From NCBI RefSeq assembly GCF_016758175.1, contig NZ_QYAB01000001.1, positions 673,256 to 737,255 of the forward strand: a stretch of DNA of 64,000 nt. Direction: 5' to 3'. Below the pieces are notes generated by a model, which saw nothing but the letters and a program-made list of their open reading frames with translations, did not search any database and was not told where the DNA came from. This DNA is from Leucobacter zeae (GTDB lineage: Bacteria; Actinomycetota; Actinomycetes; Actinomycetales; Microbacteriaceae). Of the stretch, positions 47,289 to 56,772 are shown in pieces (the stretch's first letter is position 1; the number at the start of each line of letters is the position of its first letter). The position numbers and the translations under genes were made by a program.

Positions 47289-47765
47289 ATGCATCGAACC
47301 GGAGCACCGGAAGCGCGCGGCGCGCGTCGATCAGCCCTGCCCTGGCTGCTGATCGCTGTGGCATCGATCCTGCTCGGGCTCCTGGGGGCGCACGCCTTCA
47401 CGAGCGCCGAGCCCGCGGGGCATCCCTCCGCCGCGCTCTCGGCGGCGACCGCGACCGTGCACGCCGCTCACGGCGTCGAGGCGTCGGCGGATTCCGCGGC
47501 AGACGACGTCGCTCGCGGTGAGGCATCCGTCCACGCGACGCAGCCGGGACCGTCCGGGGAGACGCTCTCGGGGGCCGGCCACCTCGACATCGCCGCCGTC
47601 TGCATGCTCGCCCTGCTGTTCACGGTCGCGGTGCTGCTGCGCGCGCTGCCCGTGCGCGGCGCACGCACGTTCGCGCGCATCCCGCTCGTGCTGCGACCCG
47701 CACCCGGGGGCCTCGTGGATCCGGCGCCCCCCTCGCTGCTGAGGCTCGGCATCTCCCGCACCTGA
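47289..47765 (+). CDS. Two-helix membrane protein, DUF6153-like
   Basis: 158 aa from ATG 47289, which has GGGAGG upstream (a GTG 6 nt earlier is possible). First helix LLIAVASILLGLLGAHAFTS, an Ala/His-containing extracytoplasmic loop of about 70 residues, second helix LDIAAVCMLALLFTVAVLLR. This resembles DUF6153. Histidines in the loop (VHAAHG) could bind metal, but this is speculative. It precedes a gene set for a small membrane protein, an M23 peptidase and a DsbA-like protein. Confidence 0.65.
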   Translation: MHRTGAPEARGARRSALPWLLIAVASILLGLLGAHAFTSAEPAGHPSAALSAATATVHAAHGVEASADSAADDVARGEASVHATQPGPSGETLSGAGHLDIAAVCMLALLFTVAVLLRALPVRGARTFARIPLVLRPAPGGLVDPAPPSLLRLGISRT

Positions 47766-47940
47766 GATCACGGGCGCGGCTCCGGGACGCCCCGCGGCTC
47801 CCGTTCGATCACCCGCGCCCTGCCGCAGCGCCGTTCCGCCCGGAGCGGCGCGCACGCGTGCGTGCCTCGCGCGACCCGTCGTCGCGCCCCGTCGCGATGC
47901 ATGCCGTGCACCAGACATCGACTCCAGGAGGAACACCACC

Positions 47941-48105
47941 ATGGATCCCGAGCAGATCTTCGAAGCCGAAACCGACCAGCACGCCGTCGGCCGCGCGGGC
48001 AGGCGCCCGCTCCGCCGCCCTGTCGTCTTCACCGCGGTGCTGGTGCCGGCGGCCGTGGGCGTCGGCGCGCTGAGCTACCCGATCATCACGGGGATGTTCG
48101 CGTGA
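47941..48105 (+). CDS. 54-aa single-pass membrane protein
   Basis: ATG 47941 has a strong AGGAGGAACACC ribosome site. A charged N-terminus and basic RRPLRRP precede one helix (VVFTAVLVPAAVGVGALSYP). The stop overlaps the GTG start of the M23 peptidase gene (GTGA), so the two are coupled. Function unknown; it may be an anchor or accessory to the peptidase. Confidence 0.75.
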   Translation: MDPEQIFEAETDQHAVGRAGRRPLRRPVVFTAVLVPAAVGVGALSYPIITGMFA

Positions 48106-48992
48106 GCGACCCGCACGGGCCGCGCGAGACGCCGACCGTCGGCGGGGTGCAGCCCGGCGGGGGAGCCGCGCCGGGGCCTGAGGTGCGAACCCGGAATCCG
48201 ATCCATCTCTTCACGCAGCGCGCTGCTTCCGGGGGGCCGCAGGCGGTCGCGCCCGCCGCGGCGTCCGGCGTCGCGTCCGATGCCGCGCCCGCCGCGCAGA
48301 CCGGGGTGCGGTCCGGCCGCGGATCCCGCATCCGCAGGGCGGTCGTCGGAGCGACCGCCGGCCTCGGAGCCGCGGGGCTGCTCATCGGGATCGCCGGCCC
48401 GCTGCCGGTGATCGCCGCGGACGCCGCACCTGCGGCCGTCGCTCCGCGCCAGGCGCTGGCGGGGACGGCAGGTGCGGATGCGCTGCAGATGGTGGACGTT
48501 GTCGCCCCGGTCCCCGTGGCGCCGGAGTTCCGGCCCTCCTCGCCGTCGCTCGCCGGGATCGACGAGTCGGCGGTGCGGTATCCGTTCGACGGCGACGTGC
48601 CGCTCACCGACCCGTTCGGGTACCGCACGGCTCCGGTCGAGCAGTTCCACGACGCGCAGGACTTCGCGGCGCCGGACGGCACTCCGATCAGGATCATCGC
48701 GAGCGGCGTCGTGCTCGAAGCGGGGTTCGCGACCGACGGATGCGGCTTCGGGCTCAAGGTGCAGCACAACATCGCCGGCAGCGACGTGACCAGCCGCTAC
48801 TGCCATATGCGCGACAACTCGAGCTCGTGGCAGGTCGGTGACCGCGTGAAGATCGGTGACGAGGCGGGCCTCGTGGGGGCGACCGGCATGGCGTTCGGCG
48901 CGCACCTGCACCTGGCGCTGCGACGGGACGACCAGCCGATCGACCCGATGCCGTTCCTGCGCAAGCACATCGGGAAGGCGGAACCGCGATGA
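48102..48992 (+). CDS. M23-family metallopeptidase (LytM-like)
   Basis: 296 aa from GTG 48102. A membrane or signal helix at about 80-105 (AVVGATAGLGAAGLLIGIAG) is followed by the C-terminal M23 domain. Zn ligands: His/Asp in FHDAQDFAAPDG and the HxH in GAHLHLALR; RYCHM supplies the additional active-site His. All catalytic residues appear intact, so endopeptidase activity on peptidoglycan is likely. Stop overlaps the next gene's ATG. Confidence 0.88.
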   Translation: MSDPHGPRETPTVGGVQPGGGAAPGPEVRTRNPIHLFTQRAASGGPQAVAPAAASGVASDAAPAAQTGVRSGRGSRIRRAVVGATAGLGAAGLLIGIAGPLPVIAADAAPAAVAPRQALAGTAGADALQMVDVVAPVPVAPEFRPSSPSLAGIDESAVRYPFDGDVPLTDPFGYRTAPVEQFHDAQDFAAPDGTPIRIIASGVVLEAGFATDGCGFGLKVQHNIAGSDVTSRYCHMRDNSSSWQVGDRVKIGDEAGLVGATGMAFGAHLHLALRRDDQPIDPMPFLRKHIGKAEPR

Positions 48993-49744
48993 CCGCACCC
49001 CAGGACCCTCAGCAGCAGGCTCGTCCCGGAGCGGCGCCGAGGGGCGTCGCGCCGCCGCATCCGGGCAGGCAGCGCGGTCTCTCGGCCTCGGCGAAGGCCA
49101 TGCTGATCACCATCCCCGCGGTGATCCTGCTCGCCGTGCTCGCCATCGTGCTCGTCAATCTGAGCCGTCCGCAGCTGCCCGAGCCCGCGGCGGACGCATC
49201 GGGACGCGTCGCCATGGTCGAGAGCGACTCGCACGTGCTCGACGAGGCCGGTGAGGACGCGCCGACGCTCGTCGAGTTCCTCGATTTCGAGTGCGAGGCG
49301 TGCGGGGCCTTCTATCCGTACATCGAGGAGATCCGGGAGCGGTACGACGGCAGGATCAACTACGTCGTCCGCTACTACCCGCTCGCGGGCCATTTCAACT
49401 CGATGCACGCGGCCGTCGCGGTCGAGGCCGCGGCTGCTCAGGGCGAGTTCGAGGCGATGTTCCGTATGATGTTCGAGACCCAGGCCGAATGGGGCGAGCA
49501 GCAGGTCTCGGAGGCGGACCGCTTCCGCGACTACGCCGAGCGGCTCGACCTCGACATGGACGCGTACGACGCCGCGGTCGCCGACCCTGCGACGCGCGCC
49601 CGGGTGGAGAAGGACCTGGCGGCGGGGCAGGCGCTCGGCGTGAACAGCACGCCGACCTTCTTCCTCGACGGCGAGCAGCTCGTGCTCGACAGCGAGGACG
49701 ACCTGCCGCGGGCTCTGGACGAGGCGATCGCCGGGCGCGGGTAG
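48989..49744 (+). CDS. DsbA-family thioredoxin-like protein
   Basis: 251 aa. A cytoplasmic N-terminus, membrane helix (MLITIPAVILLAVLAIVLVN) and extracytoplasmic DsbA-like domain. The active-site motif is CEAC (FLDFECEACGAFYP), and the cis-Pro loop is NSTPTFFLDG. It should form or isomerise disulfides outside the membrane. Its ATG overlaps the M23 stop (ATGA), so peptidase and oxidoreductase are co-produced; the peptidase domain has cysteines (DGCGFG, RYCHM) that could be its substrate. Confidence 0.9.
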   Translation: MTAPQDPQQQARPGAAPRGVAPPHPGRQRGLSASAKAMLITIPAVILLAVLAIVLVNLSRPQLPEPAADASGRVAMVESDSHVLDEAGEDAPTLVEFLDFECEACGAFYPYIEEIRERYDGRINYVVRYYPLAGHFNSMHAAVAVEAAAAQGEFEAMFRMMFETQAEWGEQQVSEADRFRDYAERLDLDMDAYDAAVADPATRARVEKDLAAGQALGVNSTPTFFLDGEQLVLDSEDDLPRALDEAIAGRG

Positions 49745-49803
49745 GACGCAGGGTGGTCCGGTCGGCGGCGGCCCGCTCGGGCTCGTCGGCCGGGGCGGCG
49801 GAC

Positions 49804-49809
49804 TACACT
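49804..49809 (+). promoter_or_regulatory. -10 element of the LysE-family gene (leaderless)
   Basis: TACACT lies 6 nt before GTG 49816. Confidence 0.5.
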
Positions 49810-49815
49810 GTGCTG

Positions 49816-50442
49816 GTGGCACCCGCGCTCTGGATCTCCCTGCTCACCGCATCCGCGGTCATCAGCCTCACCCCGGGTGCGGGCGCGATCAACACGATGT
49901 CGAACGCCCTCGCGCTCGGATGGCGCCGCTCGTTCTGGGGCGTGATCGGGCAGCAGCTCGCGCTGCTGCTGCACATCGCGATCGTCGCAGCGGGGGTCGG
50001 GGTGCTCGTGGCGAGCACCCCCGTCGTGTTCAACGCCGTGCGCTATCTGGGTGCCGCGTACCTCGCGTACCTCGGCGTGCGACTGCTGCTGGCGAAGCCC
50101 TCCGCCCCGGCCGAGGACGCCACCGCCTCGGCGGAGGCGGAGGGGCGCTGGAGCATCATGCGCCGAGGGTTCTGGGTGAACCTGCTGAATCCCAAGGCCA
50201 TCGTCTTCTTCCTCGCGTTCATCCCGCAGTTCATCCGGGCGGATCAGCCGCTCGTGCCGCAGTACCTGGTGCTCGCGGCGACCGTCGTGGGCGTCGACAT
50301 GCTCGTCATGTGGGGGTTCTTCGCCGCAGCGGCGAAGCCGTTCCGGCGCTACACGGAGTCGGCGCGCGGGCAGCGCGTGCTGAACTCGGTATTCGGCGCG
50401 CTGTTCATCGGTGTCGCGTTGCTGCTGCTGTTCGTGCACTGA
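49816..50442 (+). CDS. LysE/RhtB-family exporter
   Basis: 208 aa, about six helices. The N-terminal ISLLTASAVISLTPGAGAIN with TPGAG is the family signature; GFWVNLLNPKAIVFFLAFIP is the second conserved stretch. It exports amino acids or related compounds. Leaderless GTG start at 49816. Substrate not determinable. Confidence 0.9.
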   Translation: MAPALWISLLTASAVISLTPGAGAINTMSNALALGWRRSFWGVIGQQLALLLHIAIVAAGVGVLVASTPVVFNAVRYLGAAYLAYLGVRLLLAKPSAPAEDATASAEAEGRWSIMRRGFWVNLLNPKAIVFFLAFIPQFIRADQPLVPQYLVLAATVVGVDMLVMWGFFAAAAKPFRRYTESARGQRVLNSVFGALFIGVALLLLFVH

Positions 50443-50619
50443 AGCCGGTCGGGCCGGACGCTTCTGTCGATTCCGCACAATGGAAGGAAAGAGACCGACG
50501 ACGCCGTTGTCGGCGGTCCACATGCCACCCTAGCCGCATCGCCGCGATCCCGCGACCCCTGCGCGCAGGCGCGCGCGGACACGCCGGTTCACCGGACCGG
50601 TGGCGCCGTCGAAGAGGAG

Positions 50620-50692
50620 TAGGCCCCGCCGGGCTCGAACCGGCGACCCGCGGATTAAAAGTCCGATGCTCTACCAACTGAGCTAGAGGCCC
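50620..50692 (-). tRNA. tRNA-Lys (anticodon TTT)
   Basis: On the minus strand: acceptor GGGCCTC, D arm AGCTCAGTTGGTAGAGC, anticodon loop CTTTTAA, T arm GCCGGTTCGAGCCCGGC, acceptor GGGGCCT with a G-T first pair and discriminator A. CCA is not encoded. Confidence 0.93.
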
Positions 50693-51820
50693 TCGCCCGT
50701 CTAATCTATCGTGTTTCGTCGGGCGTCTTGCGCGCGGCTGCGCCGGTCGGGAGAAGCGGGGTATTCAGACCCGGACCTCCCGCGTCGGGCCGTCGCCGAC
50801 GACCAGCCGCTGTCGCTGACGGTTCGGAGTATCGCGGCCCCCCCGGGGCGCCGGCGAGATGATCGCTGCGCTCGGTCCAGTCGAGTCACAGGAGACCTGC
50901 GTCCGACGCGTACGCGGCCAGGTGCCTGGTGCCATGCCGAGGCGCGAGCGTGCCCAGACGCGCAACCGCGAGCACGGCCTGCAGTTGGCAGCCGAAATGC
51001 AGATGGATCCGATCTCCTCACCGCGCACGGTCGATCATTCTCGCGTGCTCCCGGGGGCCTCACTCCGGGCGCGCAACACCCCGGATACACGGCGATGACC
51101 AGCCGACTCTTGCATGCTGCTCCACAAGCAAACATGGTCTGCGCACGGAGACCGTGAACCGATGGACCCCCATTGTGGGGTCATTCGGACCTGCAGAGAT
51201 CGCTGTCGGGTATGGGCCACATACGCTGATCCCGCACGAGAGACGTCGGTCAGCCGTCGTCACGCCCCCATCTCGTGCACGCTCGAGTTTCGCAGGCCCC
51301 CGCCAGGAGAAACCCGAAACCGTGCTTCCAGCTCGAGCGCTCCCTTTCCCCTGGGTTCGGGCGAAGAAGTACATGCCGGGTACCTCGACGAAAGCAGTCG
51401 GGGTACCCGGCCTTCTTCATCGTGGTGGGCACGAGACATCTCATACGCGGGATCAAGATCGAGGGGCGCGTTCACTCCGCTTCGCGACTGCCGCCACGGC
51501 GAAAGTGGGCAAATCGTGACGCGCCTTTCGAGCGCGACACCAGCGAAGGGGTCATTTTCCCGTGAAGGTCGTCAGCGAGTCCACCCGTGATGCACACTGT
51601 GAGCGATCAAGCAGAGAGCTAGCTGCTTCCCTGCACCATCGTGAGGCATCGGCGAGCGACGGATCGGTCTTCTGGATGGCGGTGAGCGTGGCTTCTCGCT
51701 CAGCACGGAGTCCGATTCGGAACTGCTTGGCGGCCGAAGACATCGTTTCTGGGACGCGTGATTGAGCGCCGGACCTCGGAACCGTAGTTCGCAACAACTT
51801 TGAGGGCGAGGGACCAGTAC
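50693..51820. other. 1.1-kb stretch without a recognisable gene, upstream of pilus operon 2
   Basis: Open frames exist on both strands but none has convincing codon bias, ribosome site or known motif. The DNA is visibly less GC-rich than its left neighbours, especially after about 51100. It may contain decayed genes and the promoter/leader of pilus operon 2. GAGGGA at 51809-51814 is the adhesin's ribosome site. Confidence 0.6.
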
Positions 51821-54151
51821 GTGAGGTTGAAACAAGCTGGCCAGGTGCTCTGCATTGCAGTTTCGATGTTGGCCATGGTCCTCGCCGGCGGGATGGCGGC
51901 ACAAGCCGCGCCGATCACACGCGATGACTCGCCAGCGGCTTCTCAGGAACAGGCGTCGCAGGAGAATTCAAGCGACGACGCTGCAGCGACCGGCTCTCCG
52001 GCAGAGGAACCTCCCGCTCATACAGAACGCGAGGTTGACGAGGGGGCCGAGCCGACGCCGGAGCCGGCCGATGAGGATCCGCAAGCTACGACTCCGGAAA
52101 CGACTGCGCCGGAGGAGCCAGTGGAGGATTCAACCCCTGAGCAGCCGGAAAAGGCCCACATGTCGGACGACATGATAACGCACATCGCGCCGCTGGCGGC
52201 CTCCACTTGCGATAACACCAAGGTGTACGGCCTCAACTTCACCAACCCGCGTCAGATCTGGTCGATCAATACGTCCACCGGGGCTGTGACTACTGTCGCC
52301 ACGGTGCCGGCAACGGGCGAGTTCGCGAACGCTGCGACCAGATCAAACGCACTCGCGACGGGGTACTCGCTCAACGAGTTCTGGCTCGCATCGCAGTACG
52401 CGAACCAAACGTCGACAACGGTGTACCACGTGGTCAACGGCGTGACGACTGCTGTCGGAACGATCACCGGCTTGCAGCAGAACGCGGGCGTCGTGATGGG
52501 AGCGTTCAACGCTGCTACCGGCATCTACTATGTCGGCTACGCCTTGGGCGAGGAACTCTGGATCCACGGATTCGACACGAACACGATGACGCCCATTAGC
52601 GGCGCCGTCGCGAAGGTCAAGATTCCCGGGAGCACGATCGGGACCTTCAACGGGGACTTCGCGTTCGATGCGAGTGGACGGTTGTTCATCGCGACGGACG
52701 GGGCACTGATCGCGGTTGAAGACGTGATCCCGACCAGCGGCTCGTCCACGCCGCCGACACTGAACCGACGCATCATTGCGAACCTGCCAGCCAATCTCAC
52801 GCCGACATCTGCGGCCTTCAAGCCTGACGGCGATCTCTATCTTGGGCGCAGTGGTACGGGGGGCGTGAGGCAAGCCGCGACCGTCAACCCGTCGACGGGC
52901 GCTGTCGGCACGTGGCAGAATCTCGGAACCACCACCGGGTTGACGACGAACAACAACGCGGACTTCGCTTCATGCGCCTATCCCTTTGTCGTTCGAGCCC
53001 AGAAGAATCTGCCCGATGGCCGAGTCCTCCCCACCGACCAGTTCGAGCTCTCCGTCACAGGCGGTGGCCTGAGTGTCGGCAACGAAGGCACCACCACGGG
53101 CACTGAGATCGGCATCCAGGATCAGGAGTCCACTGAGATCGCCGGCCCAGTGATCGGCCGTCTCGGACAGGCCTACACGATCTCTGAGGCGGCAATCGGC
53201 ACAACTGACCTCAATGCCTACACCAGCACTTGGGGCTGCATCAACGAGCTCACTGGCGTCACGCTGAATACCGGTACCGGTATCAACGGACAGTTCACGA
53301 TGCCGTCCACGCTCGGCGCCGGCGCGAACGTGCTGTGCACGTTCGCGAACAAGCCCATCGTCTCGGAAATCAAACTCCTCAAGGTAGATGCAAGCGACCC
53401 GAGCATTGTTCTGCCCGGCGCGAAGTTCCAGCTGTGGAAAGACGTGAACGCCAACGGGACCCTCGAGCCCGCAACCGACACCGCCTTCGGTTCGATCGAA
53501 ACCTCTTCCTCCACCGGTTCGATCACATGGACTACCGGCATCACGCCAGGAAAGTACCTGATTCAGGAAACGGCGGCACCTGCCGGCTATGAACTCGGTA
53601 CGACGACCGTTCACGCCGTAACCGTGACCTCCGGCACCCAGACCATCACAGTTGAGAACGCTCGGATCAAGGGGTCGGTCAGTTGGGGCAAAGTCGATCC
53701 GGACGGTGAAGCCTTGAAGGGCTCCGAATGGACGCTGACCGGACCCGCAGGTGCGGGCTCGACCACCATCACCGTGACCGACTGCATCGGCGCAACCGCC
53801 GCGGCCTGTGCAAGCGCCACCGACACGGACCAACGCGCTGGGTTCCTGAAAGTAGTCGGACTCGCATGGGGAGACTACACGCTCGTCGAAACGAAGGCGC
53901 CAGCAGGGTACGTGCTCGACGCAACTCCGCATCCCTTCTCCATCGGGCAATCGAGCACCGCCGTACTCAGCATGGATCTGGGCGAGATCGAGAATGAGCA
54001 ACAGCCTCCCCTCGCGATCCCGCTCACGGGCGGCACCGGTGAGGATCTGTTCCTGATCGGTGGCGGCGCAGCACTCCTGGCATTGCTCGTGCTCGCTCTT
54101 CTCCGCAGCCGCCGCGCCCGTCGACTGAGTCTCGCGGCTGCGGCCCTCTAA
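51821..54151 (+). CDS. LPXTG-type (IPLTG) surface adhesin, probable tip pilin (pilus operon 2)
   Basis: 776 aa from GTG 51821 (MRLKQAGQVLCIAV), preferred over a TTG 21 nt upstream by its ribosome site. Signal peptide to about residue 30 (GMAAQAA), a Pro/Glu/Thr stalk (about 35-115), a DUF6923-like domain (CDNTKVYGLNFTNPRQIWSI onward), SpaA/CnaB-like domains with E-boxes (YLIQETAAPAGYEL; YTLVETKAPAGYVL), and the sorting signal IPLTG at 733-737 followed by a helix and RSRRARR. Ile in the first position is unusual. It is a shorter paralogue of the adhesin at 22251, lacking the large adhesin domain, with less GC-biased codon use. Confidence 0.87.
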   Translation: MRLKQAGQVLCIAVSMLAMVLAGGMAAQAAPITRDDSPAASQEQASQENSSDDAAATGSPAEEPPAHTEREVDEGAEPTPEPADEDPQATTPETTAPEEPVEDSTPEQPEKAHMSDDMITHIAPLAASTCDNTKVYGLNFTNPRQIWSINTSTGAVTTVATVPATGEFANAATRSNALATGYSLNEFWLASQYANQTSTTVYHVVNGVTTAVGTITGLQQNAGVVMGAFNAATGIYYVGYALGEELWIHGFDTNTMTPISGAVAKVKIPGSTIGTFNGDFAFDASGRLFIATDGALIAVEDVIPTSGSSTPPTLNRRIIANLPANLTPTSAAFKPDGDLYLGRSGTGGVRQAATVNPSTGAVGTWQNLGTTTGLTTNNNADFASCAYPFVVRAQKNLPDGRVLPTDQFELSVTGGGLSVGNEGTTTGTEIGIQDQESTEIAGPVIGRLGQAYTISEAAIGTTDLNAYTSTWGCINELTGVTLNTGTGINGQFTMPSTLGAGANVLCTFANKPIVSEIKLLKVDASDPSIVLPGAKFQLWKDVNANGTLEPATDTAFGSIETSSSTGSITWTTGITPGKYLIQETAAPAGYELGTTTVHAVTVTSGTQTITVENARIKGSVSWGKVDPDGEALKGSEWTLTGPAGAGSTTITVTDCIGATAAACASATDTDQRAGFLKVVGLAWGDYTLVETKAPAGYVLDATPHPFSIGQSSTAVLSMDLGEIENEQQPPLAIPLTGGTGEDLFLIGGGAALLALLVLALLRSRRARRLSLAAAAL

Positions 54152-54202
54152 GACCTCCATGTCCCTCATCGTCAACTGCTGTTGATCATCGAAAGGAAAC
54201 AC

Positions 54203-55765
54203 ATGTCCACCTCCACCTCACGTCGGCCCGGCCGCTTCGTGGCTGGCCTCGTCGGCACGCTCGCGATCGCGTCCGCCGGCCTGCTCGGCGCTACCGCCGC
54301 ACAGGCCGCGCCGGGCAACATCGACTCATCGACCGACGGTTCGATCACGGTGCACAAGCACCTCGAGACCGGCGCTACCACGGGGGCGAACCCGGACGGA
54401 TCGGGCAGCGTCGCCGGAAAGGCCGTCGAGGGCGTCGAGTTCACGATCTACCAGCTGAACTACAACGGTGCTCCGATCGATCTCACCCAGTTCAACGACT
54501 GGAACGCGCTCTCACAGGTCACCCTCGACGCCGACTGCAACGTGACCGCCCCCACCGGCTACAGTCGCGGCGCGACGGTGACGACGAGCACGACCGACGC
54601 CAATGGCGAGATCACCTATCCGACGGGCGCCACCCGCACCGCGTTCGCGGTCTGCGAGACCGACGCCAGTGGCGCCCAGGTCGACGGCGCTCCCACGAGC
54701 ATCGTGCAGGCTGCAAGCCCGTTCGTGATCTCGGTTCCGATGCCGTACAACGACGAGTGGATCTACAACGTCCACGCATACCCGAAGAACAGCAACGCCG
54801 GCATCGTCAAGGACGTCACGAGCCAGCCCGCCGGCCAGCTCGGCATCGGGTCGACGGTGAAGTTCCCCGTCACGACTGACATCCCCACGGTGGCACAGGG
54901 GGATGACATCACCTCGTACATCGTGCGCGATGTGCTCGACGACCGTCTCTCACCGGTCGCCGTCGATTCCGTCACCGTCGACGGCACCGCCGTCGATCCG
55001 TCGTACTACACCGTCAAGGTGAACCCGAACGACGCGCAGGACCTCCGTGTGGTGTTCACCCAGGCGGGTCTCGACTGGCTCGAGACCCAGGGCGGCAAGA
55101 AGGTCGTCACGACCTTCAGCGGTGTCGTCGCGACCCTCGGCGACGGCGTGATCCCCAATACCGCGACGCTCTTCGTCAACGATCCCACCGGTGACAGCGA
55201 CACCAACCCTGGCCCGGGCGTCCCCTCCAACGAGGTGAAGACGAACTGGGGCGACCTCCTCATCCAGAAGAGCGATGCCGACAATGACAAGCTGCTCTCG
55301 GGCGCGACCTTCGAGGTTTACGCCGCGGATCCGGCCTACGTCGCCGCAGGCCAGACCTGCACCTCGACCACCACGACCGGTGGCCCGATCAGCGTGGGCG
55401 TCGCTCCGAACGCGCAGACCACGTTCACGACCGACGCGAACGGCGTCGTCACGATCGCGGGCCTGTTCGTGTCGGACTCGACGAACGCTCCGGTCAACGC
55501 GACGCAGCGCTGCTACGTCATCAAGGAGACCGCGGCCCCGGCGGGCTACACGCTGCCCGCCGACCCGTTCACCGCGGTCACCGTGAAGACCGGCGTCTCC
55601 TCGACGTTCGACATCGACGTCGAGAACACCAAGCAGTCGGTGCCCGAGCTCCCGCTCACCGGTGCCGCGGGCCAGTCGATCATGCTGATCGGTGGCGGCG
55701 CGATCCTCGCCATCGGCATCGCGCTCGTCGTGATGCGCCGTCGCCGCCTCGCTGCCGAGCAGTAA
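54203..55765 (+). CDS. Major pilin, SpaH/EbpB-type LPXTG backbone subunit (pilus operon 2)
   Basis: 520 aa from ATG 54203 with GAAAGGAAAC upstream. Signal peptide to about 36; pilin motif VHAYPKN with Lys195; K52 (TVHKHL) is a candidate isopeptide lysine; E-box CYVIKETAAPAGYTLP; sorting signal LPLTG at 483-487, then a helix and MRRRRLAAEQ. Same organisation as the pilin at 26149 but clearly diverged in the middle, so the two fibres should differ antigenically. Polymerised by the sortase at 55780. Confidence 0.93.
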   Translation: MSTSTSRRPGRFVAGLVGTLAIASAGLLGATAAQAAPGNIDSSTDGSITVHKHLETGATTGANPDGSGSVAGKAVEGVEFTIYQLNYNGAPIDLTQFNDWNALSQVTLDADCNVTAPTGYSRGATVTTSTTDANGEITYPTGATRTAFAVCETDASGAQVDGAPTSIVQAASPFVISVPMPYNDEWIYNVHAYPKNSNAGIVKDVTSQPAGQLGIGSTVKFPVTTDIPTVAQGDDITSYIVRDVLDDRLSPVAVDSVTVDGTAVDPSYYTVKVNPNDAQDLRVVFTQAGLDWLETQGGKKVVTTFSGVVATLGDGVIPNTATLFVNDPTGDSDTNPGPGVPSNEVKTNWGDLLIQKSDADNDKLLSGATFEVYAADPAYVAAGQTCTSTTTTGGPISVGVAPNAQTTFTTDANGVVTIAGLFVSDSTNAPVNATQRCYVIKETAAPAGYTLPADPFTAVTVKTGVSSTFDIDVENTKQSVPELPLTGAAGQSIMLIGGGAILAIGIALVVMRRRRLAAEQ

Positions 55766-55779
55766 GGTACACGGCAGAC

Positions 55780-56772
55780 ATGCTGGTCCGAGACCGGGAA
55801 GCTACCGCTGAAACGCGGCTTTCCCGGTCTCGGCGTGCGAGCCAGGGAGGAAACCGAGTCGTCGGTAAGCGCCAGTGGCGCGCCGGCCTACTCACGTGGA
55901 CCATCGCCGTCCTCCTCCTTGCCGGGAGCGGGATTTTCCTCTACCCGGCCACCGCGCAGTGGGTGACCTCCTTCAACCAGTCGCGCATCCTCGAGTCCTC
56001 ACAGTCGCTCCTCGACACCGTAGAACCTCGTGCGCGCGAGCAGCTGCGCCAGGCTCACGAGTACAACGCTGCGCTCACCGCTGGAGTGGAGCTCAAAGCC
56101 AACGCGAACGTCCCTTCCGGAGACGGAAGACTGAGCGACTCGGAGCTCGAGTACGACAAGATCCTCTCCATGAACGCCGAGGGTCTCATGGCTCGTCTCA
56201 AGATTCCCGGAATCAAGGTGGACCTGCCGATCTATCACGGCACCAGCGATGCCACTCTGCTGAAGGGGTCGGGGCATCTCGAAGGTTCGAGCCTCCCGGT
56301 GGGAGGCCCCGGCACCCATGCGGTACTCACCGCGCACCGCGGCCTCGCGGACGCCAAGATGTTCACGAACCTCGACCAAGTGGCGCGGGGCGACACGTTC
56401 ACGATCGAGGTATTCGGTGAGGTGCTGACGTACCGGGTCCGTGAGACCAAGGTCGTCGCGCCCGAGGACACCGACTCGCTCCGGGCTCAACCTGGCGAGG
56501 ACCTCGTCACGCTGATCACCTGCACCCCGCTCGGCATCAACACGCACCGCATTCTGGTCACCGGAGAGCGGGTCACTCCGACACCCGCAAAGGATCTCGC
56601 GTCAGCAGGGGCGGCGCCGGATGTTCCAGGCTTTCCCTGGTGGGTGGCCGGAGTGCTCGCCGCGCTGACGCTCGCGGGAGGGTACGTCTGGCGGATGGGG
56701 TACTCCGACGCGCGGATGCGCGCCCGGCGGCGGAGCCAGAACGAACAACCGACTGCTGCGGCAATTCCATGA
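55780..56772 (+). CDS. Class C sortase (pilus operon 2)
   Basis: 330 aa if started at ATG 55780. His186 (LTAHRG), Cys248 (LITCTPLGINTHR), Arg257; N-terminal helix about 36-56 and C-terminal WWVAGVLAALTLAGGYVW helix. No DPF/W lid triad (NANVPSGDGR in that region). The start is uncertain: ATG 55780 has no good ribosome site and its first codons form an inverted repeat. A strong AGGGAGGAAA (55844-55853) instead precedes in-frame GTC codons at 55858/55861, which would give a 9-residue N-terminus before the helix. Either a rare GTC start is used or the longer form is real. Confidence 0.9.
   Translation: MLVRDREATAETRLSRSRRASQGGNRVVGKRQWRAGLLTWTIAVLLLAGSGIFLYPATAQWVTSFNQSRILESSQSLLDTVEPRAREQLRQAHEYNAALTAGVELKANANVPSGDGRLSDSELEYDKILSMNAEGLMARLKIPGIKVDLPIYHGTSDATLLKGSGHLEGSSLPVGGPGTHAVLTAHRGLADAKMFTNLDQVARGDTFTIEVFGEVLTYRVRETKVVAPEDTDSLRAQPGEDLVTLITCTPLGINTHRILVTGERVTPTPAKDLASAGAAPDVPGFPWWVAGVLAALTLAGGYVWRMGYSDARMRARRRSQNEQPTAAAIP
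55788..55833 (+). terminator. 13-bp inverted repeat between pilin and sortase (operon 2), possible read-through terminator
   Basis: CCGAGACCGGGAA (55788-55800) pairs perfectly with TTCCCGGTCTCGG (55821-55833), loop 20 nt. It begins 23 nt after the pilin stop. Position and stem length parallel the hairpin of operon 1 (27631-27673), although the sequences differ. Confidence 0.65.

Noticed and set aside
50620-50692. tRNA-Lys as integration site for the pilus 2 region
   Set aside because: The 3' end of this minus-strand tRNA faces away from the island, no second copy of the tRNA end was found on the right, and no integrase is present.
50700-51800. ORFs of 60-200 codons before pilus operon 2
   Set aside because: Composition is irregular (many Arg/Ser/Pro), they overlap on both strands and none has a motif or convincing start.
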